DNA from: Nocardioides sp. SYSU D00065
GTDB lineage: Bacteria > Actinomycetota > Actinomycetes > Propionibacteriales > Nocardioidaceae
Direction of reading: 5' to 3'
Length of the DNA: 64,000 nt
Assembly: GCF_017916425.1 (NCBI RefSeq)
Contig: NZ_JAFMSX010000001.1
Coordinates: forward strand, 620,001-684,000
Shown here: positions 36,092 through 44,471 of the stretch, one piece after another
Numbering within the stretch: position 1 is the stretch's first letter
How the letters are laid out: every line of letters begins with the position of its first letter
Notes under the pieces: generated by a model
The model's input: only the letters and a program-made list of their open reading frames with translations
What the model was told of the DNA's origin: nothing
Database searches by the model: none
Translations under genes and position numbers: made by a program

Positions 36092-37483
36092 TCAGGCCTG
36101 CTCGGTGTCCTCGGCGACGGCGTCCGTCGCCTCGTCGGCGGTCTCGACCGGCTCGCCGATCGTGCCGTCGGGACGCAGGTTCTTCAGCTCGACCACGTTG
36201 CCCGAGGCGTCCTTGACGGTCGCCGCCTCGACGATCGCGGCCAGCGCCTTGCCGCGCAGGATCTCCTGCACGAGCTCGGGGATGTGGTTGTGCTCGAACA
36301 TGTGGTTGGCGAACTCCTGCGGGTCCTGCCCGGACTGCTGGGCACGCCGCACGAGGTGCTCGGAGAGCTCGGCCTGGTCGATGCCGAACTCCTCCTTCTT
36401 GGCGATCTTGTCGAGGATGAACTGGGCCGCGACCGCGTCGCGCACCCGGCGCTCGAGGTCGGCCTCGAACTCGTCCTGGGTCTGCCCCTCGTCCTCGAGG
36501 TACTTCTCCATGGTGATGCCGGCGAAGCCGAGCTGCTGCTCGACGTTCTGGCGACGGGCATTGAGCTCGTCGGTCACCATGACCTCCGGCAGCGGGATGG
36601 AGACCTTCTCCAGCAGGGCCTCCAGGACCGCGTCACGGGCCGCGGCGGCCTGCTCGAGGCGCTTGCCGCGCCCGAGCCGCTCGCGCACGTCGGCGGTGAG
36701 CTCCTCGGCGGTGTCGAACTCCGAGGCGAGCTGCGCGAACTCGTCGTCGTAGTCGGGCAGCTGCTGCTCCTGCACGGCCGTGACCGTGACGGTCACCTGG
36801 ACCGCCTCCCCGACGAGGTCGCCGCCGACGAGCTCGGAGTCGAAGGTCTTGTCCTCGCCGGCGGACATGCCGACCAGGGCCTCGTCGAGCCCGTCGATCA
36901 TCCCGCCACGGCCCACCTTGTAGGACATGCCGGTGACCTCGCCGCCCTCGACGGTCTCGCCGTCGCGGGCGGCCACGAGGTCGATGGTCACGAAGTCGCC
37001 GTCGGCGGCGGCGCGCTCGACGGGGACCAGCGTGCCGAAGCGCTCACGCAGCGCCTCGATCTGCTCCTCGACGTCGGCGTCGGTGATCTCGATGTCGTCG
37101 ACGCTCGCCTCGAGGCCCTCGTAGTCGGGGACCTCGAAGTCGGGCTTGACGTCGACCTCGGCGGTGAACTCGAGCGACTCGTTGTCCTCGAACTTGGTCA
37201 CCTCGATCTCCGGCTGGGCCAGCGGCTCGAGGTCGTGCTCCTGGAGCGCGGCCATGTAGGACTGCGGCACGACGGCGTTGATCGCCTCGTCCAGGACCGG
37301 ACCCCGGCCGACCTGGCGGTCGATGACCGCCGGCGGCACCTTGCCCCGGCGGAAGCCCGGGACGTTGATCTGCTGGGCGATCTTCTGGTACGCCGCGTCG
37401 AGGCTCGGCTTGAGCTCCTCGAAGGGCACCTCGACGGTCAGCTTGGCCCGGGTCGGGCTCAAGGTCTCGACGGCGCTCTTCAC
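36092..37483 (-). CDS. tig: Trigger factor (ribosome-bound chaperone and prolyl isomerase)
   Basis: 463 residues. The ribosome-binding signature is NVPGFRRGKVPP (near residue 43-50, variant of GFRxGKxP). The FKBP-like domain spans about 150-240 (AAADGDFVTIDLVAARDG) and the chaperone arms follow. The C-terminal tail after about 430 is acidic (EPVETADEATDAVAEDTEQA), as in other actinobacteria. The GTG start is preceded by AGGAGA at good spacing. It lies directly upstream of clpP1-clpP2, the common tig-clpP-clpX order, but with its own terminator. Confidence 0.97.
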   Translation of the reverse strand: MKSAVETLSPTRAKLTVEVPFEELKPSLDAAYQKIAQQINVPGFRRGKVPPAVIDRQVGRGPVLDEAINAVVPQSYMAALQEHDLEPLAQPEIEVTKFEDNESLEFTAEVDVKPDFEVPDYEGLEASVDDIEITDADVEEQIEALRERFGTLVPVERAAADGDFVTIDLVAARDGETVEGGEVTGMSYKVGRGGMIDGLDEALVGMSAGEDKTFDSELVGGDLVGEAVQVTVTVTAVQEQQLPDYDDEFAQLASEFDTAEELTADVRERLGRGKRLEQAAAARDAVLEALLEKVSIPLPEVMVTDELNARRQNVEQQLGFAGITMEKYLEDEGQTQDEFEADLERRVRDAVAAQFILDKIAKKEEFGIDQAELSEHLVRRAQQSGQDPQEFANHMFEHNHIPELVQEILRGKALAAIVEAATVKDASGNVVELKNLRPDGTIGEPVETADEATDAVAEDTEQA

Positions 37484-37555
37484 AAATGTCTCCTGATGCT
37501 GAAGGTCATGGGTACGTCGCGGGCACGCGCGGGCGCAGCAACCGCAAACCTCGTC

Positions 37556-37561
37556 AGTCTA
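37556..37561 (-). promoter_or_regulatory. -10 element TAGACT of tig
   Basis: TAGACT on the minus strand about 72 bases before the tig GTG. With AGGAGA before the start this is an ordinary leadered gene, unlike its clpP1 neighbour. Confidence 0.45.
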
Positions 37562-37611
37562 TCGACGGTGCTGGCGCTGACCGAATCTTGCACAGCAGCG
37601 TGACCACCGGG

Positions 37612-37684
37612 TCGGGGCGACAGGACTCGAACCTGCGATCTCCTGCTCCCAAAGCAGGCGCGCTAGCCACTACGCTACGCCCCG
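37612..37684 (-). tRNA. tRNA-Pro (anticodon TGG)
   Basis: 73 bases folding as a cloverleaf: acceptor CGGGGCG/CGCCCCG, anticodon stem CCTGC/GCAGG with loop TTTGGGA, and T-arm with GGTTCGAGTCC. Anticodon TGG reads proline codons. The discriminator base is A and the next bases are CCC, so the 3' CCA is not encoded. Confidence 0.95.
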
Positions 37685-37739
37685 CCAGGCCGCCCCGGAC
37701 CGCCCGGCCCGGTGGGACCGGGCAGCCCGCTGGCCTGCC

Positions 37740-37813
37740 TGGAGCGGATGACGGGAATCGAACCCGCGTAGCCAGTTTGGAAGACTGGGGCTCTACCATT
37801 GAGCTACATCCGC
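37740..37813 (-). tRNA. tRNA-Gly (anticodon TCC)
   Basis: Cloverleaf with acceptor GCGGATG/CATCCGC, D-arm AGCTCAATGGTAGAGC, anticodon stem CCAGT/ACTGG with loop CTTCCAA, and T-arm GGGTTCGATTCCC. Anticodon TCC reads glycine GGA/GGG. The mature body is 37743-37813 and the gene encodes its own 3' CCA (37740-37742). It lies 55 bases upstream of tRNA-Pro in the same direction, so they may share a transcript. Confidence 0.96.
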
Positions 37814-37890
37814 GCGCTGTCCGGAGGCGCGGTGGCCGCCGGTGCGGGTGTCATGGTGCCACACCGACGAGGCCTCGCCCCACACCAGCC

Positions 37891-38946
37891 TCAGCGTCGG
37901 TGGACGAGCAGCAGTGCCCGGTCGTCGTTGCGCGAGCCCAGCGCGTCGACCAGACGCGCCGCCCCGCCCTCGAACCGGCCGCGCAGCAGCCGCTCGGCCT
38001 GCCCGAGCATCCGGTCGATGCCGAGCGAGATGTCGCGGTTGCGCGTCTCGACCATCCCGTCGGTGTAGAGCAGCATCGCGTCCCCCGGCAGCATCTCGCC
38101 GGACGTGGTGGGGTAGTCCGCGTCCTCGATGAGCCCGAGGACCGGCCCCTCGCACTCGAGGACCTCCCAGCGGCCCGAGCCCGCGTGCCGCAGCGCCGCC
38201 GGCGGGTGCCCGGCGCTGCGGATGTCGTAGTGCCCGGTGTCCAGGTCGAGGGAGAGATGGATGGCGGTGGCGAAGCCCTCCTCCCAGTCCTGGCGGAGCA
38301 GGAACGTGTTGGCTGCGGACAGGAACTCCGCCGGCGGCAGGGCGCTCAGGAGGCCGCCGATGGCGCCGGAGAGGAGCAGGGCCCTGGTGCCGGCGCCCTG
38401 CCCCTTGCCGGAGACGTCGACCACCGCCACCTCGAGCCGCTGCCCGACCCGCGAGGCCACCACGAAGTCGCCGGCGAACGGCGTGCCGCCGGCCGAGCGC
38501 AGCTCCGCGGCGGCGTACCAGTCGTCGGGCAGCGCCGGGATGCCGCCCTGGCGCAGGATCCGGTCGCGGAGGTCGACGAGCATCATCTCGCCCTGGATCC
38601 CCGCCACCCCGAGCCGCGAGCGGCGGAACGAGGACATCATGATCAGCAGGCCCAGGACGAAGATGACGACCGCGGTCAGGACGACCCGCACGTCCGGTTC
38701 TTGGCGCAGGCTGGCCACTGCGAGCACGACGAGCACGTAGACGACGAACCAGGGCAGCTGCCGCGGCCCGAGCACCAGGCCGGCCACCACCAGCGGCACG
38801 AGCAGGCCGGTCAGCGGCGCTTCTTGGGGGAAGCGCAGGATCGTGGCGCCGACGAGCGCGGTCGCGACCACCAGCGCCCACAGGATCCGCGAGCCGCGGG
38901 GCACGACGCGGTCGAAGGTCTCACCCAGCCAGCGCCGAGGACTCAT
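37891..38946 (-). CDS. Membrane PP2C/SpoIIE-type serine phosphatase
   Basis: 351 residues. About four hydrophobic helices occupy residues 20-115, then a cytoplasmic PPM/SpoIIE domain: AVVDVSGKGQGAGTRALLLSGAIGG (metal-binding Asp), LSLDLDTGHYDIRSAGHPPAAL, GDAMLLYTDGMVETRNRD and DDRALLLVHR at the end. Such enzymes usually dephosphorylate anti-anti-sigma factors in partner-switching. No anti-sigma or STAS gene is in this window, so the target is elsewhere. The ATG at 38946 overlaps the Nei gene stop (ATGA) and has GAGGAG upstream. Confidence 0.88.
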   Translation of the reverse strand: MSPRRWLGETFDRVVPRGSRILWALVVATALVGATILRFPQEAPLTGLLVPLVVAGLVLGPRQLPWFVVYVLVVLAVASLRQEPDVRVVLTAVVIFVLGLLIMMSSFRRSRLGVAGIQGEMMLVDLRDRILRQGGIPALPDDWYAAAELRSAGGTPFAGDFVVASRVGQRLEVAVVDVSGKGQGAGTRALLLSGAIGGLLSALPPAEFLSAANTFLLRQDWEEGFATAIHLSLDLDTGHYDIRSAGHPPAALRHAGSGRWEVLECEGPVLGLIEDADYPTTSGEMLPGDAMLLYTDGMVETRNRDISLGIDRMLGQAERLLRGRFEGGAARLVDALGSRNDDRALLLVHRR

Positions 38947-39854
38947 GGCCGAGCTCCTCGCGACGTGCCGCTGTCCCTGCCGGGAGATCCTACGGCGCGG
39001 GAGCGGAAGGAGGGCTGGCAGCGCGGGCACCAGAAGACGTTGCGTCCGACCAGCTCGGCGGTGCGGATGCTCGACCCGCAGACCAGGCACGGCATCGACG
39101 TGCGTCGGTAGACGTACACCTCTCCCCCGTGGTCGTCGCGGCGCGGCGCCCGCCCCATGGCCTCCGGGGTGTGCTCGGGCCGCACGGTGTCGATCCGCCC
39201 CGTGCGCACGCCCTCTCCCATCAGCTCCACGAGGTCGGCCCACATCGCGCGCCACTGCCCGACCCGCAGGGTGCTCCCGGGTCGCAGCGGGTGGATGCGA
39301 TGGCGGAACAGCACCTCGGCGCGGTAGACGTTGCCCACCCCGGCCAGGACCTTCTGGTCCATCAGCAGGTCACCGACCGGACGGTGGCTGGCGGAGATCC
39401 GCCGCCAGGCGAGGTCCGGGTCGGCGTCGGCGCGCAGCGGGTCCGGGCCGAGCCGGCCGAGGACCTGCGCCCGCCGCTCGGGTCCCACGAGGTCGCACAC
39501 GATGGCACCGCGCAGGTCGGCGTACGACGTCCCTGCCGGACCGCCCGTCGGCTCGGCGGCCGGCACCGCGACCAGCCTCAGGCGCACCGCCCCGAGCGGC
39601 GACGGGACGACGTCGACGTCGCGGTGGACGTCGAGCTGCCCGATCAGACCGAGGTGGACATGGACGAACCGCTCGCCCTCGAAGCCGATGAACACGTGCT
39701 TGCCGGCGGACTCGGCACCGAGGAGCCTCGAGCCGTCGAGCTGCTCGGCGTCGGCCGCGAAGCGTCCCTGCGGGGAGGACACGCGGACCGCACGGTCGGC
39801 GAACGCGGCGGTGAGGTCCTCGGCCAGGCGACGAAGGGTGTGCCCCTCAGGCAT
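38943..39854 (-). CDS. nei: Fpg/Nei-family DNA glycosylase-AP lyase
   Basis: 303 residues. It begins MPEGHTLRRLAEDL, where Pro 2 is the catalytic nucleophile and Glu 3 the acid of the family; H at position 5 is typical of Nei rather than Fpg. K of GKHVFIGF, VGNVYRAEVLFRHRIHP (H2TH) and a C-terminal zinc finger CLVCGSS...FWCPRC are present. It excises oxidised pyrimidines and nicks the strand. It corresponds by position to the gene before rpiB in mycobacteria. It starts 8 bases inside the end of rpiB. The last 20 residues form a basic unconserved tail. Confidence 0.93.
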   Translation of the reverse strand: MPEGHTLRRLAEDLTAAFADRAVRVSSPQGRFAADAEQLDGSRLLGAESAGKHVFIGFEGERFVHVHLGLIGQLDVHRDVDVVPSPLGAVRLRLVAVPAAEPTGGPAGTSYADLRGAIVCDLVGPERRAQVLGRLGPDPLRADADPDLAWRRISASHRPVGDLLMDQKVLAGVGNVYRAEVLFRHRIHPLRPGSTLRVGQWRAMWADLVELMGEGVRTGRIDTVRPEHTPEAMGRAPRRDDHGGEVYVYRRTSMPCLVCGSSIRTAELVGRNVFWCPRCQPSFRSRAVGSPGRDSGTSRGARP

Positions 39855-40395
39855 CCGCTTCGTCGGGCTCCGCGTCAGCCGCCGCGCTGGCCGGGTCCGG
39901 ACCCCTCAGCGCCGACTCGGGCAGGTCCGGCAGCTCCTTCGTCCTGTCGTAGACCGACACCTGGTCGATGCGGCGCACGTGGCGCGGGTCGCCGCTGAAC
40001 GGCGTGGTCAAGAAGACCTCGACGAACCGCGTCGCGTCCTCGACGGAGTGCATCCGCGCCCCGACCGAGACGACGTTGGCGTCATTGTGCTCGCGAGCCA
40101 GCCGAGCGGTCTCCTCCGACCACGCCAGGGCGCAGCGGATGTCCTCCACCTTGTTGGCGGAGATCTGCTCGCCGTTGCCCGACCCGCCGATCACGATCCC
40201 GAGGCTGTCGAGCCCCTCCTGCCGGTCGCCGGCGACGCCCTCCGCGGCACGCAGGCAGAAGCAGGGGTAGTCGTCGTCGGCGTCGTGGACGAACGGCCCG
40301 TGGTCGACCGGCTCGTAGCCGTGGTCGACCAGCCAGGTCATCAGGTGGTCCTTCAGGTCGAGGCCGGCGTGGTCGGAACCGAGGTGTACGCGCAT
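39847..40395 (-). CDS. rpiB: Ribose-5-phosphate isomerase B
   Basis: 182 residues. MRVHLGSDHAGLDLKDHL is the family start, GGSGNGEQISANKVEDIRCALAW forms the active-site loop, and EHNDANVVSVGARM follows. As in the mycobacterial enzyme, Ser replaces the catalytic Cys of the E. coli form and Glu 76 is the likely base. It interconverts ribose-5-phosphate and ribulose-5-phosphate. The C-terminus is longer than usual by about 20 residues, ending ASAAADAEPDEADA. The ATG at 40395 is chosen over 40434 because it gives the conserved N-terminus. Confidence 0.94.
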   Translation of the reverse strand: MRVHLGSDHAGLDLKDHLMTWLVDHGYEPVDHGPFVHDADDDYPCFCLRAAEGVAGDRQEGLDSLGIVIGGSGNGEQISANKVEDIRCALAWSEETARLAREHNDANVVSVGARMHSVEDATRFVEVFLTTPFSGDPRHVRRIDQVSVYDRTKELPDLPESALRGPDPASAAADAEPDEADA

Positions 40396-40438
40396 GGGAC
40401 GAGTGTCCCAGAGCCGGGGCACGGCATCCGGCAACGGC

Positions 40439-41308
40439 TCACCCGAGGTGGAGGTCGAGCCAGCCGGCCACCTGCCGCAGCAGCGGCTCGGAGGCGGGAA
40501 AGTGCTCGTGGCGCCAGAACCCGTGCGTCTGGCCCAGGCAGCGCACCCCGACGGTCTGCACGCCGGCCTCGGCGAGCAGCCGCGCCAGCTCCTCGCCCTC
40601 GTCGCGCAGCGGGTCGTGCTCGGCGGTGGCGACGAAGGTCGGCGGCAGCGTGTGGAGCCGGTCGGAGCGCAGCGGTGCCAGGTCGGGGTCGTCGTAGTCG
40701 GCCTCGCTGCGCGCGTACTGCTCCCAGTACCAGGTGGCCTCCCCCGGGTCGAAGCCGGTGTCGGCCGCCTGCTCCCACGACGGAAAGCTGTTGCGCGGGT
40801 CGAGGAAGGGGTAGACGAGCGCGACCGCCGCGAAGAAGCCCGGGTTGCGCAGCGCCGCGACGAGGGCGAGGTTGGCGCCCGCCGAGTCGCCGTGGGCGGC
40901 GTACGGTCCGGGCAGGCCGCCGTCGCGCAGCCAGGCGACGACGGCGTCCATGTCGTCGGGGGCGGCGGGGAACGGGTGCTCGGGAGGGCGCCGGTACTCC
41001 ACGCTCAGGACTGGTCGACGCAGCCGGTTCGCGAAGCGCCGGCAGACGCCGTCGTGCACGTCGACGTCGTTGAGCACGAAGCCGCCGCCGTGGGCGTGCA
41101 CCACCACGCCGGGCAGCGGGTTGGCCGGCGTGTAGAGGCGGCACACCACGCCACCGGCGTCGACGTCACGCACCGAGGCGACGTCCTCGCGCGGCTCGGC
41201 GAGGGCGGCGAGGCGGGCCCGCCCGCGGTGGGCCGCGAGGTCGAAGCCGGGGGCGCGCAGGTCGGGGCTGGTGTCGGCGGCGACGGCGGCGCGGACCTCG
41301 GGGTACAT
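40439..41308 (-). CDS. Hormone-sensitive-lipase-type alpha/beta hydrolase
   Basis: 289 residues. HAHGGGFVLND gives the HGGG oxyanion motif (about 73-76), HGDSAGANLA the nucleophile elbow (Ser 142), with Asp in ATAEHDPLRDEG and His in GQTHGFWRHEHF completing the triad. This is the bacterial HSL/family IV esterase group, which cuts short acyl esters. No signal peptide, so cytoplasmic. It is 8 bases downstream of the LURP-like gene in the same direction and has GAGGT near its ATG. Confidence 0.9.
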   Translation of the reverse strand: MYPEVRAAVAADTSPDLRAPGFDLAAHRGRARLAALAEPREDVASVRDVDAGGVVCRLYTPANPLPGVVVHAHGGGFVLNDVDVHDGVCRRFANRLRRPVLSVEYRRPPEHPFPAAPDDMDAVVAWLRDGGLPGPYAAHGDSAGANLALVAALRNPGFFAAVALVYPFLDPRNSFPSWEQAADTGFDPGEATWYWEQYARSEADYDDPDLAPLRSDRLHTLPPTFVATAEHDPLRDEGEELARLLAEAGVQTVGVRCLGQTHGFWRHEHFPASEPLLRQVAGWLDLHLG

Positions 41309-41316
41309 GGGCGACC

Positions 41317-41898
41317 TCAGCGCGCCATGAGCGCGTCGAGGCCGACCGCGACCGCCGCCGCGACCCGGAAGTCGATGCGCTGGTCGGGCACCGTGACCCG
41401 GTAGCGGTCGCCGATCGACATCTTGCGCTCGACGGAGAACAGCGGCTGACCGGCGGAGTCGACGAAGTCGAAGTGGATCGGGATGAAATCGAGCTCGGTG
41501 AACCGGCGCAGGAGGCCGGCGACCTGGCTGCGCTCGCGACCGGTGCCGGTGTAGCCGGGGCCCTCGATGTGGAAGGTGGAGCGCAGGAGGGAGGCACCGA
41601 AGTCCTTGCGGAAGAACCCGATCTGCGCACCGGCCTCGTCGGTGATGTCGTAGCCGGCGTTGAGGTCGAGCTTGCGCCGGGCCTTGAAGCCGAACACCGC
41701 CCGCGTCTTGGCGGCGTCGGCGTAGAACGTCACCTGCTCCTTGAAGGCCATCCGCTTCTGCTCGGCGAGCGCCATCAGGCGGGTCGGGTTGCCCGCCTCG
41801 TCGGACTCGGAGACCTCGTAGCGGTTGATCATCATGGTGAGCTTCTGCTTCACCACGAAGTGCGGGAGGTACATCTCTGCGGTCATCTCGGAGGACAT
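41317..41898 (-). CDS. LURP-one/tubby C-terminal-like protein
   Basis: 193 residues of alternating strands. The sequence HFVVKQKLTMMINRYEVSESDEAG, AFKEQVTFYAD, VFGFKARRKLDLNAGYDITDEAGAQIGFFRKDF and PLFSVERKMSIGDRYRVTVP shows the repeated strand pattern of the tubby-like fold shared by LURP-one-related proteins and phospholipid scramblases. Function in bacteria is unknown; lipid binding is a possibility. It has TAGGCT seven bases before its ATG, predicting a leaderless mRNA, and is followed closely by the esterase. Confidence 0.75.
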   Translation of the reverse strand: MSSEMTAEMYLPHFVVKQKLTMMINRYEVSESDEAGNPTRLMALAEQKRMAFKEQVTFYADAAKTRAVFGFKARRKLDLNAGYDITDEAGAQIGFFRKDFGASLLRSTFHIEGPGYTGTGRERSQVAGLLRRFTELDFIPIHFDFVDSAGQPLFSVERKMSIGDRYRVTVPDQRIDFRVAAAVAVGLDALMAR

Positions 41899-41905
41899 GG
41901 CGCCG

Positions 41906-41911
41906 AGCCTA
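41906..41911 (-). promoter_or_regulatory. -10 element TAGGCT of the LURP-like gene
   Basis: TAGGCT on the minus strand ends seven bases before the ATG at 41898, inside the 27-base gap after metG. Confidence 0.5.
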
Positions 41912-41925
41912 GTCAGCCGCGCGGC

Positions 41926-43728
41926 TCAGTCGGCGACCCGCGCCAGCTCCTCCTCGACCACCGACGGGTCGAGCTTGGTGAAGACCGGGGTCGGCTTCTC
42001 GACCGGAGCGCCCACCGTGACCGGGCGCGACTCCCACGCCGGCGTCGCGGTGTACTCGCCGGTGATGATGGAGTACGACACGTGGCCGGCGCCGTTGCCC
42101 GGCTCGAGCTCGTCGACCTGCTCGATGCGCGGCATCGGCATGAGCTCGCCCTCGCCGCCCATGACCGTGTGCACCTTGTTGGCCGCGTGCGGCAGGAACG
42201 GCGCGAGCAGCGTGTTGCAGTCACTCACGCACTGGGCCGCGACGTGCAGCACGGTGCCGAGCCGCTCGCGCTGCGACTCGTCCTTCATCTTGTAGGGCTC
42301 GGTGACGGTGAGGTACTTGTTGACCTCGCCGACCACCCGCATCGCCTCGGCGACGGCGGCACGCAGCCGGTGCTTCTCGATGAGCCCACCCACGGTGGTG
42401 AAGCCCTCGCGCACGGCGGCGAGCACCTGCTCGTCGACCTCCTCCAACGGCCCCGCGGCGGGGATCTCGCCGAAGTTCTTGGCGATCATCGTGGCGGTGC
42501 GGTTGACCAGGTTGCCCCAGCCGGCGACCAGCTCGGAGTTGTTGCGGGTGACGAAGTCGGCCCACGTGAAGGCCGCGTCGGACGTCTCCGGCCCGGCGGC
42601 ACAGATGTAGTAGCGCAGGGCGTCGGGGCCGTAGCGGGCGAGGAAGTCGCCGACGTAGATGACGTTGCCGCGGCTGGTGGAGAACTGGGCGTCGCCGAAG
42701 GTGAGGAACTCGCTCGAGACCACCTCGGTCGGCAGGTTGAGCGAGCCGTACGCCCCGGGCTCGCCACCGCGGGCACCCTGGCCGTTGTACGCGAGCAGCT
42801 CGGCGGGCCAGATCTGGGAGTGGAAGACGATGTTGTCCTTGCCCATGAAGTAGTAGGACTCCGCGTCCGCGTCGTTCCACCACTCGCGCCACTTGTCGGG
42901 CTCGCCCTGGCGACGCGCCCACTCGATGGAGGCCGAGAGGTAGCCGATCACGGCGTCGAACCAGACGTAGAGCCGCTTCGTCGGCTGGTCCTCCCACCCC
43001 GGCACCGGGATGCCCCAGTCGATGTCGCGCGTCATCGCACGCGGGCGGATCTCCTTGAGGATGTTCTGGCTGAACTTGATCACGTTGGGGCGCCACAGCC
43101 CCGTCGCCTCGCGCTGGTCGAGCCACTCCCCCAGCGCCTCGGCCAGCGCAGGCAGGTCGAGGAACCAGTGCTGGGTGTCGATGAACTGCGGCGTCTCGCC
43201 GTTGATCCTCGACCTGGGCTCGATCAGGTCCGTCGGGTCGAGCTGGTTGCCGCAGTTGTCGCACTGGTCGCCGCGCGCCTCGGCGTACTTGCAGATCGGG
43301 CACGTGCCCTCGATGTAGCGGTCGGGCAGGGTGCGGCCGGTCGACGGGCTGATCGCGGTCTGCGTCGTCTCCTCGACCATGTAGCCGTTGCGGCGACACG
43401 TCTCGAACATCTCCTGCACCACGGCGTAGTGGTTGCCGGTCGTGGTGCGGGTGAACAGGTCGTAGGACAGGCCCAGTCCGCACAGGTCGTCGACGATGAC
43501 CTGGTTGTACTTGTCGACCAGCTCGCGTGCCGGCAGTCCCTCGTTGTCGGCGAGCACGAGGATCGGCGTGCCGTGCTCGTCGGTGCCACTGACCATCAGC
43601 ACGTCGTGGCCCGCCATCCGCATGTACCGGCTGAACACGTCGGAGGGCACGCCGAAACCGGCGACGTGGCCGATGTGGCGCGGGCCGTTGGTGTACGGCC
43701 AGGCGACGGCGGACAGGACACGAGTCAT
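41926..43728 (-). CDS. metG: Methionyl-tRNA synthetase
   Basis: 600 residues. [16 protein letters not shown] holds the HIGH motif, [10 protein letters not shown] is typical of MetRS, and the zinc knuckle is [17 protein letters not shown]. The KMSKS position reads [12 protein letters not shown], a variant that I recall from other actinobacterial MetRS of this class. [15 protein letters not shown] is in the core and an anticodon-binding helical domain follows. There is no C-terminal dimerisation domain. TAGGCT precedes the ATG by seven bases. Confidence 0.96.
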   Translation of the reverse strand: MTRVLSAVAWPYTNGPRHIGHVAGFGVPSDVFSRYMRMAGHDVLMVSGTDEHGTPILVLADNEGLPARELVDKYNQVIVDDLCGLGLSYDLFTRTTTGNHYAVVQEMFETCRRNGYMVEETTQTAISPSTGRTLPDRYIEGTCPICKYAEARGDQCDNCGNQLDPTDLIEPRSRINGETPQFIDTQHWFLDLPALAEALGEWLDQREATGLWRPNVIKFSQNILKEIRPRAMTRDIDWGIPVPGWEDQPTKRLYVWFDAVIGYLSASIEWARRQGEPDKWREWWNDADAESYYFMGKDNIVFHSQIWPAELLAYNGQGARGGEPGAYGSLNLPTEVVSSEFLTFGDAQFSTSRGNVIYVGDFLARYGPDALRYYICAAGPETSDAAFTWADFVTRNNSELVAGWGNLVNRTATMIAKNFGEIPAAGPLEEVDEQVLAAVREGFTTVGGLIEKHRLRAAVAEAMRVVGEVNKYLTVTEPYKMKDESQRERLGTVLHVAAQCVSDCNTLLAPFLPHAANKVHTVMGGEGELMPMPRIEQVDELEPGNGAGHVSYSIITGEYTATPAWESRPVTVGAPVEKPTPVFTKLDPSVVEEELARVAD

Positions 43729-43735
43729 GCGCGCA

Positions 43736-43741
43736 AGCCTA
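43736..43741 (-). promoter_or_regulatory. -10 element TAGGCT of metG
   Basis: TAGGCT on the minus strand ends seven bases before the metG ATG at 43728, consistent with a leaderless mRNA. Confidence 0.5.
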
Positions 43742-43791
43742 GTGACCGGGCGCCACGCGATGACCGCGGGTCGCCCGCCGCCCCTCGCCGG

Positions 43792-44391
43792 TCAGGAGAA
43801 GTCCAGGTCGCCCGTGCGCGAGCGCTTGAGCTCGTAGAAGTAGGGGAACTTCGCGACCGCGACGGCACCGTCCCACAGCTCGCCGGCCTCCTCGCCGCGC
43901 GGGATCTTCGACAGCACCGGCCCGAAGAAGGCCGAGCCGTTGATGTGGATGGTCGGCGTCCCGACCTCGTCCCCGACGGGGTCCATGCCCTCGTGGTGGC
44001 TCGCCGCCACGGCGGCGTCGAGCGACTCGTCGTCCCACGCGTCGATGAGCCCGGCCGGCAGGCCGGCGTCGGCCAGCGCCGCCGCGGCGGTCTCGCGGGT
44101 GAGCTCCTCGCCGTTGTTGTGGTGGCGCGTGCCGATGGCGGTGTACCACTCGCCGAGCTGCGCGTTGTCGTGCTCCTGGGCGATCTTGATCGCCACGCGG
44201 ACCGGCCGCTCCGCACCGCTGAGCAGGTCGCGGTAGTCCTGCGGGATGTCCTTGTCCTTGTTGAGGTAGGCGAGCGACATCACGTGCCACTGCACCTCGA
44301 TGTCGCGGACCTGCTCGACCTCGCGGATCCAGCGCGAGGTGATCCAGGCGAACGGGCAGAGCGGGTCGAACCAGAGGTCAGCGGTAGCCAT
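43792..44391 (-). CDS. DsbA-family protein, homologue of mycothiol-dependent nitroreductase Rv2466c
   Basis: 199 residues. DLWFDPLCPFAWITSRWIREVEQVRDIEV opens a thioredoxin/DsbA fold with a helical insert. VGTPTIHINGSAFFGPVLSKIPRGEEAGELWD (cis-Pro region) is nearly the same as I recall from M. tuberculosis Rv2466c, a mycothiol-dependent reductase. The active site is CPFA (Cys 12, Ala 15), whereas Rv2466c has CPWC, so the second cysteine is missing. A monothiol mechanism using mycothiol remains possible. It lies back to back with pepN, as in mycobacteria. The ATG at 44391 gives the shared N-terminus; a longer reading to 44448 is rejected. Confidence 0.88.
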   Translation of the reverse strand: MATADLWFDPLCPFAWITSRWIREVEQVRDIEVQWHVMSLAYLNKDKDIPQDYRDLLSGAERPVRVAIKIAQEHDNAQLGEWYTAIGTRHHNNGEELTRETAAAALADAGLPAGLIDAWDDESLDAAVAASHHEGMDPVGDEVGTPTIHINGSAFFGPVLSKIPRGEEAGELWDGAVAVAKFPYFYELKRSRTGDLDFS

Positions 44392-44471
44392 GTCCAGCCC
44401 AATCCCGGACGGGCCTCGGCTATTCCCCACCGGTGTGGGCGGGACCACACGCCGGTGGCAGGATGCGCTGC

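Noticed and set aside
40150..40200. Loss of catalytic Cys in RpiB
   Set aside because: Actinobacterial RpiB enzymes carry Ser here and use a Glu as base; the Glu is present.
42600..42700. Defective KMSKS motif in MetRS (QFSTSRGN)
   Set aside because: This variant is the usual form in this class of actinobacterial MetRS as I recall it, so it is not a sign of inactivation.
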